This document shows positions 1-9,967 of a DNA stretch of 64,000 bases, in pieces. This stretch comes from Ahaetulla prasina (Eukaryota > Chordata > Lepidosauria > Squamata > Colubridae): positions 160,223,236 to 160,287,235 of the forward strand of contig NC_080539.1 of the NCBI RefSeq assembly GCF_028640845.1, in the 5' to 3' direction. Positions within the stretch are counted from its first letter, which is position 1; each line of letters opens with the position of its first letter. The notes below the pieces were generated by a model. That model made no database searches and was not told where the DNA came from. It worked only from the letters and a program-made list of their open reading frames with translations. A program made the position numbers and the translations under genes.

Positions 1-70
1 GCCCTCTCTAAGCGGTTTACAGAGTCAGCCTATTGCCCCCCAACAACCTGGGTCCTCATTTTACCGACCA
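1..70 (-). repeat. tRNA-type SINE fragment (SINE family B), cut by window edge
   Basis: Matches the middle of a SINE seen several times here, with the landmarks AAGCGGTTTACAGAGTCAGC, a run of C, and CTGGGTCCTCATTTTAC. Other copies lie near 6378, 12840 and 15533 (same orientation) and 1555, 7015 and 46150 (opposite). Only part of the element is inside the window. Confidence 0.6.
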
Positions 71-1554
71 CAAACTATATGCAAGAGAAGGTCTAGGATG
101 AGTTAAATCTTATCTGAATAAAAGCAGATGATTGCGTATGAGCTGTTCCATAATTTACAAGTGGGAGAACAGTGACATCAGCCTATTTCACAGGGCAGTT
201 ATAAAAAAAGAATAAAACGTTGAATATGAGAAGCTATTAAGTATTAAGGAAGGAGTATATAAATAGATAATATGTATGGAAACATGCTAGAAAAGTATGT
301 ACGCTTTCATAAAAGCTAGGAACTTGAATGTGATAATGGAACATCTCAAATTCCTAAACAGCCACACCAGTCTCTACAGGAATGCTGCAACATTTCTGAG
401 GTACTCATGGTTTATATTCTGCATTCCTTTTTCCTTTTTTTAAAGAATATATTTTTAAAAAAACCAAAGGTTTTTGAAGTCACTTTTTGATGGTTATTCT
501 CTTTGGAAAAGTTATTACCGGTATGTTATTTAAAGGCAGCATTTCAAAAATCAGAACTCGGTCCATGAAAATCATCAAATCAAATCTTTATAGACATCAC
601 CTTTTCAATATTATCATGCAAAAAAGACATCCCTAAAAAAAGTCAAAAGGCTTTTTTTTTCATTTTGAGGGTAGCAATAATTGTAAAAGATTATTGGTCC
701 AAGACACCCTTTTTCAAGTGATTAATTCTTCTTCCGTTCCAAAAGTATCTGCTAACAAAAGCTGTCTCCCACAGAGCAAAGTCTGTGCTACACCTAAGAT
801 ATATTAACAATTTCTTCTCCGGTTGAAACCTCTTGTATTCTTAAAGGGATATTTCCACTTTGTTTGCTGCTTCTTCTGTCTCGGATTCATTGTTGTATGA
901 AAGATGCTTCTTTCTCCCCACCCTCCTTCTTACACTGGCCTCACAGAATCCGGGAAAGCTAAGGACTAGCCACGTTTATATGGAAAGTACAATCTGTGAA
1001 ATAATCAACTCTGTACAATAACGCAGGGTTCCCAAGAGTTCGTCTTAGCTGCCAATGAAATCATTGGGGGTGGGACTTTTAGAATATAATTGTCACGCTC
1101 GTGTTTTCTGGCTTATGCAATGGCAGCCTTTATTTGCACAGGGTTTTAGATAAGACCTGCTGGGTTGCGTCCAAAATTAGTCATACTCGGGAAAAGTGAA
1201 TCATTGCTAAGCTAAGTTATATTCATCTCACTGGAACTTACCTGCAAGAATGTACGCTGTTGCATGATTTTCCTACATGACTTCTGTTGCACCTTTATTC
1301 CACAGAGTTATTGTCTCCCAAAGCAGATCACATCATTAGAGAGAAAGAAAGGCCCTGCCTTGGGTTTACAAGGGATGAGAGGCGAGAACCATAGAAGTCA
1401 TAGTCACATAAATGTCTAGATTGGTCTTCATTAATAACCTGCTTGAATGGCAAGCAAGGGTTCTGGGCTATCTGGCAGATGAGTCTTCAGCCTTCCAATC
1501 CTGAAGACAAATCTTCTCCCTGGCAGGGAGAGGTCAAAGGTCACTAATTTTACC
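71..1554. other. Intergenic, nothing recognised
   Basis: AT-rich sequence downstream of SDC1. No coding pattern, RNA gene or repeat that I recognise. Confidence 0.5.
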
Positions 1555-1690
1555 CAAGGCACAATATTCAGTCTTCCATCCTTCTGAGGTCAGTAAAATG
1601 AGGGCCCTGACTCTGTAAACCGCTTAGAGAGGGTTGTAAAACACTAGGAAATGATATATAAGTCTAAGTGCTATTGCTATTGCTATTCTT
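1555..1690 (+). repeat. SINE family B fragment
   Basis: Reverse-orientation relative of the fragment at position 1: CTTCCATCCTTCTGAGGTCA, then AAACCGCTTAGAGAGGGTTG, ending in a short CTATTG repeat. The tRNA-like head is missing. Confidence 0.6.
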
Positions 1691-2424
1691 CCTAGATGGC
1701 TGGGGTGCCACTTCTTATTAGCATTGTCTTGAGTTGAGAAAGTGTATGTTTAATTTGAAGCCAAACCATAATATTTTAAGTATTTTAAAGATTTTTGTCC
1801 ACCCTAGGTTGTGCAACCTTATGCTATAAAAATGATGGGGCACAAGGATAACTAATTCTCAACTTAATCACAGAAACTGTATGTCAATGAAATCCCTTCT
1901 ACTTCTGGGTGACCCCCTACTTCTAAGTGGAAAGTTAACAATAGTGGTTCTAATTACAGTATTTAGTCAGCACGATATCAGATCAGATGCAACCTATCTT
2001 CCCAAAGGACTAACAGATAGCCATTCAGACAGACAGATCCAGAAAATGGGGCCCAGCTCAACAGGGTAGGTCATTGGTGTCCACTTGGACCAGATGTGCT
2101 ATACTAAAAAGAAGCGCTGGGTGCTTCTAATGCAATTATAGGATGTACAAAAGGTCTTGGACACATTGTCACCCATGCTGAGAGGTAAAATTGATTATCA
2201 CATTAAACTAAAGTCTTTCTCAAACACGGATTCCAGTTGTCCTCAAAGTCTTTGAATTTCGTATCAAAATGCAAGCAACTTGGTTCTTCAATGGAAGAAC
2301 CTTGGGCCAACATGGTCAATAATGAGAAGTACTGGGAGTTGTAGTTCAACAACACTAGCACAGAGCCCAGATTTCCCACTGCTTGATGTAGCAGATCTTC
2401 GGGGAATGGCAGCCATTATACAGA
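1691..2424. other. Intergenic, nothing firm
   Basis: No gene found. A short stretch near 2335 (ACTGGGAGTTGTAGTTCAAC) resembles the palindromic MITE family at 34346 and 42914 but is too short to call. The 62-codon reading frame at 1881-2069 has no protein-like features. Confidence 0.4.
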
Positions 2425-2723
2425 AAAGTTTGGCTAATCTGCACTACTATTAATCTTCTCATGACTGTAACTTTGTTGCTTGTATCCTTATGATTTATAT
2501 TGATATTGTTTCCTGATTGCTTATTTGTACCCTATGACTATCATTAAGTGTTGTACCTTAGAATTCTTGATGAACTTTTCTTTTATGTACACTGAGAGCA
2601 TATGCACCAAGACAAATTCCTTGTGTGTCCAATCACAGTTGGCCAATAAAAAATTCTATTCTATTCTATTCTATTCTATTCTATTCTATTCTATTCTATT
2701 CTATTCTATTCTATTCTATTCTA
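2425..2723 (+). mobile_element. CR1-L3-type LINE 3' end with ATTCT microsatellite tail
   Basis: Shares the block GAGAGCATATGCACCAAGAC, then CCTTGTGTGTCCAATCACA and TTGGCCAATAAAAA, with the element at 38560-38946. Both end directly in an ATTCT repeat. It is the non-coding 3' end of a 5'-truncated LINE. In colubroid snakes CR1-L3 LINEs are known to seed AATAG-class (same as ATTCT) microsatellites, and this copy fits. Confidence 0.7.
2653..2723. repeat. (ATTCT)n microsatellite
   Basis: About 14 nearly perfect copies of the pentamer form the tail of the LINE 3' end just before it. Confidence 0.95.
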
Positions 2724-2734
2724 ATAGTCCTGTC

Positions 2735-3345
2735 AGATGTAGCAATTGCTGTAAGTGTTGTGGCTCCAGCCCCCGAACCTGGCCCCATGCCCAAAAGTGA
2801 CTCCGAGAGTGAGGGGGAAGGGCCGGTAAGGCTTACCTCAGAAGCACCGATTCCTTTGGCCTGGCTCCAGGAGCCAGAACCAGGCCAGTCAGAGGATGTA
2901 ATGAGGCTGACATCCCCTAATTCCTCCCTTCCTCAGGCTATACCTTCAGACACGGCTGATAATCATACTAATCAAGCCTGGATCGACCCGTGCTTCAGAA
3001 GATTAGAGAGGCGGCGTCATCAAAGGGAAGGGTGGGGCAGGAGCCCCACCCCACAGGATATATAAGGAGCTTTGGGACTGCTCTCAGTTCCATGGGAAGC
3101 AAATTAGCTGAACCGTGTTGAAGTGAGCTGAAGTCTTAATCTGTTTGAACTTTTTGGCAGGCAGCTGCGTTTTCTCGGCCAGTACTGATAGGAGCTGTGA
3201 ACCCACTGGCTGTAGGCCAGCTCGTTACTCCAAAGTGAGGATGGAGACAGAACAGTAAGGGATTTTCATCTCCAGGGCAAAAGGACCTTGAGTAGGTAGT
3301 ACAAAAACTCTTGAGTGAAAATTCCCCTTTGCCTGCAAACTCAAT
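2735..3345 (+). mobile_element. LTR-like or other retroelement fragment with acidic pseudo-coding stretch
   Basis: A reading frame from about 2740 to 3062 encodes an acidic Ser/Glu-rich stretch (SDSESEGEGPV), then a basic end (RRLERRRHQREGWGR) and a stop, followed by a TATATAAGGAGC box. The element at 63390 has the same order: acidic SDSSEAEEEHGPV, basic RMRRAARRQEQL, stop, TATA-like sequence, poly(A) signal. The shared layout suggests related LTR-type elements. Boundaries here are uncertain and I see no poly(A) signal in this copy. It is not a host gene: no splice context and no known domain. Confidence 0.35.
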
Positions 3346-3468
3346 CACCTTTTGTTACAATATTAGCTTTGGGTCTGTTAATTTGTGTAGGAATACACAA
3401 ATTAATATGCAGCCATTTCTATGTAATTGGAGCCTTCGAGCAGTCAAAAATGTCACAGCAGTCACAGA

Positions 3469-3733
3469 GGGGCCTCTGTGGCTCAGACTGCTAAGACAGT
3501 CTGTTATTAACACAGCTGCTTGCAATTACTAGTCCCACCAGGCCCAAGGTTGACTCAGCCTTCCATCCTTTATAAGGTAGGTAAAATGAGGACCCAGATT
3601 GTTGGGGGCAATAAGTTGACTTTGTATATAAATATACAAATAGGATGAAGACTATTGCTAATATAGTGTAAGCTGCCCTGAGTCTTCGGAGACGGGCGGG
3701 ATATAAATGCAAATATATATATATATATATATA
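3469..3733 (+). mobile_element. tRNA-derived SINE (family A) with (AT)n tail
   Basis: Begins GGGCCTCTGTGGCTCAGACT (A-box-like), followed by TTGACTCAGCCTTCCATCC, TTGTTGGGGGCAATAAGTTG and the tail AGCTGCCCTGAGTCTTCGGA. Full-length copies lie at 10418 (plus) and 28575 (minus). The tail resembles the L2-type 3' end at 55700, so L2 machinery is the likely mobiliser (inference). It ends in an AT dinucleotide repeat. Confidence 0.8.
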
Positions 3734-4506
3734 ACCACATTCCAAATACATGATGACTGAATATTGCAGGACTGTTAGAAGGAAGACATACATTTGCTTG
3801 AAATGCACATCCTTCTATTTATTGCTGTCATTGATTCCTGTTTTGTTTTTTAAAATGGCTGCAGTAATTTATTTGGAAAGCTCATGTATGATACAAACTT
3901 GGAGGCCTTAAAATAATCATCAAAATCTTATGCACATCTCCTTGAAGCAAATTGTGGTCTAGAAATGCCTGTTGCTTTCTTACCCAAATCATTTTGCAAA
4001 TACCTTTTTGGTGACAAAGAATCGGCGCTCAGTCTCCATCAGATAAAGGCAGGGAAACTATTTAGCTGCGCTGGGTGGCTGAGTTTTGTATGCGTGGCTA
4101 TGGGAGATGATGGACTGTTGTCTTCGTACATTTCTCCACCCTTCTACCTCTGGCTTTCCTGCCCCAGGAGGTCACTGAGTGCAACAGTATGACAGCCAAA
4201 TTAGTTCCTGCCTGAAATGGCTTTTCAGACTCAATCCAGCTTCTGCAAGTACAAGGGGAAAAAAGAAAAGAAAAGAAAAATAGAAAGATGATGCATTCAT
4301 TTGTCTTTCTGAAATGTTTTCTAGGTTTGCGGTTATAAGAGATCACTAAAACGGATCTGATGTGCCTTTTTGGCAGTGTTACAGAACTACTGTAAGTTGT
4401 AAACAATGCAAAAAATAATTTGGAGAGGAGAAAGAGAATAAAACATTGGTGGGGTGTTTTTTTTTAAAGAAACATTTGGACAGTTATAGCTGATCCTTAT
4501 ATCTGA
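3734..4506. other. Intergenic, nothing recognised
   Basis: No gene or repeat that I can name. A short A/G-rich run sits at about 4258-4280. Confidence 0.4.
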
Positions 4507-4668
4507 GGGGTCCTTGGTGCTCTCTGAGCTTGCTTGTTTTCTTCAAGACATTTCATTACCCAAACTAGATAACATCATCAGTGCAGGCCAGAACTGATGA
4601 AGTTACCTAATTTGGGTAGTGAAACACCTGCAAGAAAACAAGCAAGCTCAGAGAGCACCAAGGACTCC
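4507..4668. mobile_element. Head-to-head inverted element with hammerhead-like ribozyme cores (probably Penelope-like)
   Basis: An imperfect inverted repeat: GGTCCTTGGTGCTCTCTGAG on the left, its complement CTCAGAGAGCACCAAGGAC on the right. Each strand carries a hammerhead core. Plus strand: CTGATGA at 4594-4600, a six-pair stem II (GTTACC with GGTAGT) and GAAA at 4621-4624. Minus strand: CTGATGA at 4581-4575 and GAAA at 4554-4551, followed by the GTC cleavage-type triplet. The plus copy has lost GTC (ACC instead). Penelope-like elements are known to carry such motifs in inverted terminal copies. The family assignment is inference. Confidence 0.5.
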
Positions 4669-5111
4669 TTATTTCAACTCTGAGCTATAAATTTTCTCCC
4701 TTACTGGATCCTTTGTATCTGCAAAGCATCCAACATTATCCTTCTGTGTTGTAGACTTTTAACCAGTACAGTACAGGAAATCTTTCATTTCTGTGCAAGT
4801 ATGACCTCAAAAAATTGGATTCTGCTCACACAAAGCAGACTAGAAGTTCTTCTACAGTTCTGCATTAGTTGTCCCATTGTTGTTATAACACAGCAACAAT
4901 GCAGCGCCATGAAGGGAACAATGTTCCCTTTGCCCCACTCACAAAGGTGACTTCTCTGCTCTGAAAACTGCCAGTTTGATTCCAGAGGCAACTAAAGATG
5001 TTATTTATCATATTTAAAGCCCATCACAGCTGTGGACCTGAGCCTCTGTAGGACTACCTTCTCCCAGTAACTTCTCCCCATCTGTTGAAATCTGAAAGAG
5101 AAGCTCTCTTT
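4669..5111. other. Intergenic, nothing recognised
   Basis: No gene or nameable repeat. Confidence 0.4.
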
Positions 5112-5290
5112 GGGTCCCAACTCAAGAAGAGAAGAGAAGAGAAGAGAAGAGAAGAGAAGAGAAGAGAAGAGAAGAGAAGAGAAGAGAAGAGAATAATTTA
5201 TTGGCCAGGTGTGATTGGACACACAAGGAATTGTCTTTGGTCCATATCCTCTCAGTGTACGTAAAAGACAAGATACATTCGTCAAGATGT
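5112..5290 (-). mobile_element. CR1-L3-type LINE 3' end with AGAAG pentamer tail
   Basis: On the minus strand it reads TTCCTTGTGTGTCCAATCAC and TTGGCCAATAAATT, matching the LINE 3' ends at 2425 and 38560, and runs into a pentamer tract at 5124-5193. The repeat unit is AGAAG on the plus strand instead of the expected AGAAT, so the tail has switched motif. The upstream limit is approximate. Confidence 0.6.
5124..5193. repeat. (AGAAG)n microsatellite
   Basis: About 14 copies of a pure-purine pentamer, a homopurine/homopyrimidine tract at the end of a LINE copy. Confidence 0.95.
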
Positions 5291-5369
5291 CATGGTTGAG
5301 AGTTGGGCAACTATACCGGAAAAGGTGTCATGGGTGCCATGAAATCCAATCTCCTGAAGTAGTCCTAAC

Positions 5370-5506
5370 CAGTGGTGGGATTCAACCAGTTCGCGCCACT
5401 TCGGGAGAACCGGTTGTTAACTTTCTGAGCAGTTTGGCAAACTGGTTGTTGGAAGAAATCATTAGGGCAGAGAACCGGTTGTTAAATTACTTGAAGCCCA
5501 TCACTG
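5370..5506. mobile_element. hAT-type MITE (family 1), 137 bp, with exact 8-bp TSD
   Basis: Starts CAGTGGTGGGATTCAA and ends TTGAAGCCCATCACTG, imperfect terminal inverted repeats. It is flanked by the same 8-mer, GTCCTAAC, at 5362-5369 and 5507-5514. An 8-bp duplication with CAG...CTG ends is the hallmark of hAT transposition. The interior repeats AGAACCGGTTGTTAA and has no coding capacity. Confidence 0.85.
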
Positions 5507-5947
5507 GTCCTAACATATTGCTCTCAACCAAAGTAGTTCTAGTTTTGAGTTTTGTTGGACTGGAGCAATGTGCGTCAGTGCTTCTATCATAAAGACATGC
5601 TTGTATGAGTACCCACAACATTGCCAGCACCTGAAAATAACCATATCACAATTTGTGCATTAGAGTTAAATCCTCCTGACAGTGAGTTTTGCAACTCACT
5701 CTAGACAGGGCTGAATCTTTAATGGTTTCAAGTGAGACACTATAATCATTCCACTTTAATTCAGCAGTAGCTGTCCCAGAGGTCAATCACTCTTGGAAGT
5801 GATTGCTCATCAGAGAGAAAAAAACTTGACCACAAGCCAAACAAAAGAGCCCATTCTTTTTCTTTTTCCTTAAGCATGGTTTGAAAGTTGAACGAATTTG
5901 CTCTTTTTGTTTACAGTATAACAAATCCCCAGCTAGATAGGGATACC
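5507..5947. other. Intergenic, nothing recognised
   Basis: No gene or nameable repeat. Confidence 0.4.
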
Positions 5948-6140
5948 TGGACAACTTTGCCTGATCTTGCAAAGTTAAGCGGGATTGGACCTGGTTAGCA
6001 GTTGGATGGGAGACCACCAGATATGCCAGGAATGGTTGAGGAAACATCCTGGATGAAGGCAGTGGCAAACCTCTTCCATATTATTGCTAAGAAAATTACA
6101 TAGATGGGTCTGTGTGGCCAGTATAGAACCAAAGGTATAA
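5948..6140 (+). mobile_element. 5S rRNA-derived SINE
   Basis: The head follows 5S rRNA: CCTGATCTTG, AAGTTAAGCGGGATTGG, CCTGGTTAGCAGTTGGATGG, then GAGACCACCAG, which covers the internal promoter region of 5S genes. After this 5S-like part comes an unrelated tail (GGCAGTGGCAAACCTCTTCC). Changes throughout the 5S part and the foreign tail make it a SINE, not a working 5S gene. Limits are approximate. Confidence 0.75.
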
Positions 6141-6377
6141 GAGAAGTTACCTTTATCATTTTTATAGACTTTACCATAGATGTTACCTTTATCTTTATAA
6201 TGGGTTTTAATTTGTTTATTATTTGTTTTGTAACATCCAGAGCTAAAAGTGAAGCAGTTTGAAGGTTGCTTATTTAAAATGGAAGGGGAGGTGGACAGCT
6301 AGGGAAGATTGCAGTGGGTGAAGGGAAAGCTGCTGTGACTATCTATCAACCTTCTGTCCAGCATTGCAAAAAATAGC
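6141..6377. other. Intergenic, nothing recognised
   Basis: No feature identified. Confidence 0.4.
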
Positions 6378-6605
6378 AAAACCAACAGCATTTAGATTTA
6401 TATACCTCTTCACAGTGCTTCACAGCCCTCTGTAAGCTGTTTACAGAGTCAGCATATCACACTCCCGCAACAATCTGGGTCCTCATTTTACCCACTTCGG
6501 AAGGATGGAAGGCTGAGTCAACCTTTAGCGGGTGAGAATTGAACTCCTGGAGTGAGCAGTGAGTTAGCCTACAGTACTGCATTCTAACCACCACACTGAC
6601 GCAAT
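6378..6605 (-). mobile_element. SINE family B, near full length
   Basis: Contains TTATATACCTCTTCACAGTG, CCTCTGTAAGCTGTTTACAG, GGTCCTCATTTTACCCACTT, GAAGGATGGAAGGCTGAGTC, and a tRNA-like end (GAATTGAACTCCTGG, CTAACCACCAC). Reading on the minus strand puts the tRNA-like head first, so this is the sense orientation. Confidence 0.75.
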
Positions 6606-7014
6606 GAGATGCACGACTAGCTATTGATTCGTTGCTCGATTGTAACTTGTCACTATCACTCACCTCTCTCACAACAACCTAAAGAGTGTCAGGAGTCCTG
6701 CTGCTTCAAGGGAATGGGGTTGGGTTCAGATCTACCTATGTCATGCTTCTTGGAACAATTGCATCACTTACTCCTTAGCATAATGCTCTTTAGAACTTTC
6801 AAATGTGGAGTGAGAAAAACCAGAGCAGGTGCAGGACAATATGGGAAAAAACAGGGAAGAGCTTTTTAGTTAAAGTGGAGTTAAGACGAAAGAATGGGTC
6901 AGAATAGATACAGAAGCGATTTGGGAAAAGACTGCAATAGATGATTGATCTTCAGAAGACTACCACTCCCCCTGTCCTTATCCTGGGAACAGAAGCCTGA
7001 AAAGTACCCATCTG
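6606..7014. other. Intergenic, nothing recognised
   Basis: No gene or nameable repeat. Confidence 0.4.
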
Positions 7015-7130
7015 ATATCTAAAATGAGGATCCAGATTGTTAAGGCAATATGCTGGCTCTGTAAACTGCTTAGAGAGGGCTGTAAAGCCCTGTGAAGCGG
7101 TATATAAGTCAAAGTGCGTTTGCTATTTCA
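7015..7130 (+). repeat. SINE family B fragment (3' part)
   Basis: ATGAGGATCCAGATTGTTAAG, AAACTGCTTAGAGAGGGCTG, AAGCGGTATATAAGTC: the 3' half of family B without the tRNA-like head. Confidence 0.65.
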
Positions 7131-8207
7131 TAGAACTTTCTAAGAGAAATGGGGCGGTGGGGGTGGAAAAACAGCTGAAGAACAGTGAAATATTATTTTC
7201 CTTTATATGTTTGGTTCAAGAAAGAGTGAATTCCATGCTGCGCAGAAATCAGTTTACAGAATCAGAAAGCAGTCTACAAGTTAATAAATAAATAAAATTT
7301 AAAAGGATGCTACGATGTGTTGAACTCCTGTTTCCATCAAGCTAAATGCTGGTTGTGGTTGAAAGGGTTATATTCCAACATTTTTGGCTGCCATCAAGTT
7401 GAAGAGAGAATAAAAGTAAGCCATGTGTCATTTTTTTTCAACTAGAAAGGGGCAGGGAAATCTATCTCCTGGTTGAGATTAACCCTGAACACAAATTATG
7501 CCAAAAATAGACAAAATCTATTAAGAAATTATTTTTAAACATCCGCTCAACAAAAGTAGCCAATTAAATCAAATATAATCATACCTACTAGGGATGTAAG
7601 AAGGATCAAGAAATACTATACAGTCATTTTATAGTAAGAGTAAAATGTCCACCTAAATCTTTAAGAGAGTCTGGGTCAGTTGTACAGCCAGTGGCCACTT
7701 CAGTTTGACCCACAGTGTTCTCTTCAGGGCCCAATCCAATTTTTTTACATGGCTTCTGCATCCAGCACATTTTTTGAGAGAAAACATCAGATTTTCTTAT
7801 ATTCCTTTATAGACATCAATAAATGGTGAGCTAAAGCCTGCTGTAATTGTATTTCACTTGATTCAGCTATATTTTAAGTAGGTCTCTCACAAACCCAGCA
7901 GTAGGTTTAGGAAAAATTACCTGACTCACTTTCATATGATTGATTCATGCAAATGATGATGCAGAGAAACCAAGTCTGTAGGAGAGACTGTTCCTCTGTT
8001 GATATGTGAAGCCAGGAGTCTCATATATTGGCAATGGCCTGGTTTACGCCTGATGCTGCATTCTCAGCAAAATTATACTAGTTTTCCCAGTAACACACCT
8101 GGATCTACCCAGGGAGCTCACAAAGGGAAGCAACAAATAACACCAGTCCTGAACATGAACACGGGGTTGGATGGTCAGAAGGAGTTCCTGAAACTAAGTG
8201 AGAAAAA
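7131..8207. other. Intergenic, nothing recognised
   Basis: AT-rich. No coding pattern or nameable repeat. Confidence 0.4.
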
Positions 8208-8500
8208 TACAGAATACAGAATAGCAGAGATGGAAGGAACATTGGAGGTCTTCTAGTCCAACCCATTGCCTAAAAAGAAGACCTTATACTATTTCAAACA
8301 AATGATTGTCCAATCTCTTATTTTAAAAAAACCCTCCAGTGTTGAAGCATCCACAACATCTGGAGGCAAGTCGTTCCACTGATTAATTGTTCTGACTGTC
8401 AGGAAATTTCTCTTTACTTCTAGGTTGGTTCTCTCCTTGGTTATTTTCCATCTATTGCTTCTTGTCCTGCCCTCAGGTGCTTTGGAGAATAGACTGCCCT
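8208..8500 (-). mobile_element. CR1 LINE 3' end
   Basis: Antisense copy of the CR1 C-terminus and 3' end: GGAGGTCTTCTAGTCCAACC, CTGGAGGCAAGTCGTTCCAC and AATTTCTCTTTACTTCTAGG are the complement of the sense element at 16205-16800. 5'-truncated, with many substitutions. Confidence 0.8.
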
Positions 8501-9310
8501 ATTATTCCTATTTTAATCTGAAAGAGTATCTGATTCAGAAGGGGTTCCTGATATCCAGTGTCAACCAGATCAAGAATCAGAATTAAGAAGATCCCAAAGA
8601 TCTAAAGAAGTATGAATGTAAAGGGGTACAGGGACTGCCAGCAGAAGTGGATGGAGAATGCTCAGGGAGAATGGGACCCTTCAGAAAAGGAAACAGGAAT
8701 TCTGACAGAACAACCAAACTAAGAAAGCCTTACAAGCTCTAAGTGGGTTTTCAAAACACAGCATGATGTTCATGAAAATGTGCAATCCCATAAAGGAAGA
8801 TTAGTAGCAAATTAGTAGGCTACACTGAAGATTATGATGAAGTCATTGAGCCAGTGGTTATACATGCAAACATCACAATTGTTTTAAGTATAGCAGCATT
8901 TAGAGAATTGTGTGTGGGCACATAGGCATTGCTACAGCCTTTCTGCGTGGTATTCTGAAAGAGGAGATTTAGAGGCACTAAGTCATCGTGTTCGGAAGCA
9001 TTAAAGAGAGAAAAACTGGTGTATCGGTTTTAAAAATTTTACATATAAACTAAAGCCAGCAGCCAAAGCAGAGTTGATGAATCAAGCTCAGCTGATAATA
9101 AGTGCTCCTAAATCATGAAAAGTCATGTGGGACTCCAGTAAACAAGGATGGATCCAAGGATTTACAGATTGCACACCTCGTCCTTCATGGGGAGTGCAAT
9201 TCTGCCCAGCCCAGGCAATTCCCCTAATTTTCAATTCCAGGAACTACTGAGTCCATGAACTTTTCTTCTCTTCAGGATCTTCTAGATCTTCATTCAGATC
9301 TTCATTCAGT
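8501..9310. other. Intergenic, nothing recognised
   Basis: No gene found. CTTCATTCAGATCTTCATTCAG near 9290 is a short local duplication. Confidence 0.4.
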
Positions 9311-9403
9311 TCCAGCCTTGGTCCCTTTAAGACTTGTGGACTTCAATTCCCAGAGTCCCTCAGCCAGCAAAGCTCTTAAAGGGACCAAGGTTGGAGACCC
9401 CTG
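9311..9403. mobile_element. Palindromic hAT-type MITE (family 2)
   Basis: CCTTGGTCCCTTTAAGACTT on the left pairs with TCTTAAAGGGACCAAGG on the right; the end GGTTGGAGACCCCTG is shared with the copies at 34346 and 42914. The left terminus is partly lost here, so no target duplication can be read. Confidence 0.65.
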
Positions 9404-9967
9404 CACTACTGTACTCCAGCACTGGTTAAATTCCCCGTGGCCTCTTCCGTTTCTCATCTTACAGGACTAAATATTGACAGCCTGTTGGTGACACCTCACC
9501 TCAAATCTCCTGGTCGCCATATTCAATGGCTTTTAGATAGCTATCAAATAGCACTGACGGTGATACTACGGCAAGACTGGCAGCCATTTCCAAATGTTTT
9601 CAGGAACCTATGTCCACAAATAGGAGCAGAGCTATTACTTGATGGTGCACCCCCAATTCCCGATCTTTTCAGCTGACTCAAAAAATGATATCGTGGACAA
9701 CTATATTGATAAAAATTGCAGAATTGTACTTCAACAGGGCACCAAAACCTGTTTTATCTCTAGACCAGAATCCACCATCAAAGACACCTATAACCTTTCA
9801 GAAACACCCCACCCTCCACACTGTGGCTGACAAAATCCAGACTGAATGAGATCAAGTAGATCACCATGCTCAAATATTCTACTGCTACAAGTGTCTTGTC
9901 CACATTTCAGGGCCCCAAAAGCTGTAATTGTGCCACAGAACTGAACAAGGCAGTGTGAGGGACAATT
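9404..9967. other. Intergenic, nothing recognised
   Basis: Two overlapping short open frames here have no recognisable domain. No nameable repeat. Confidence 0.35.

Noticed and set aside
5948..6035. A functional 5S rRNA gene
   Set aside because: Many substitutions, no T-run terminator, and a non-5S tail: a 5S-derived SINE.
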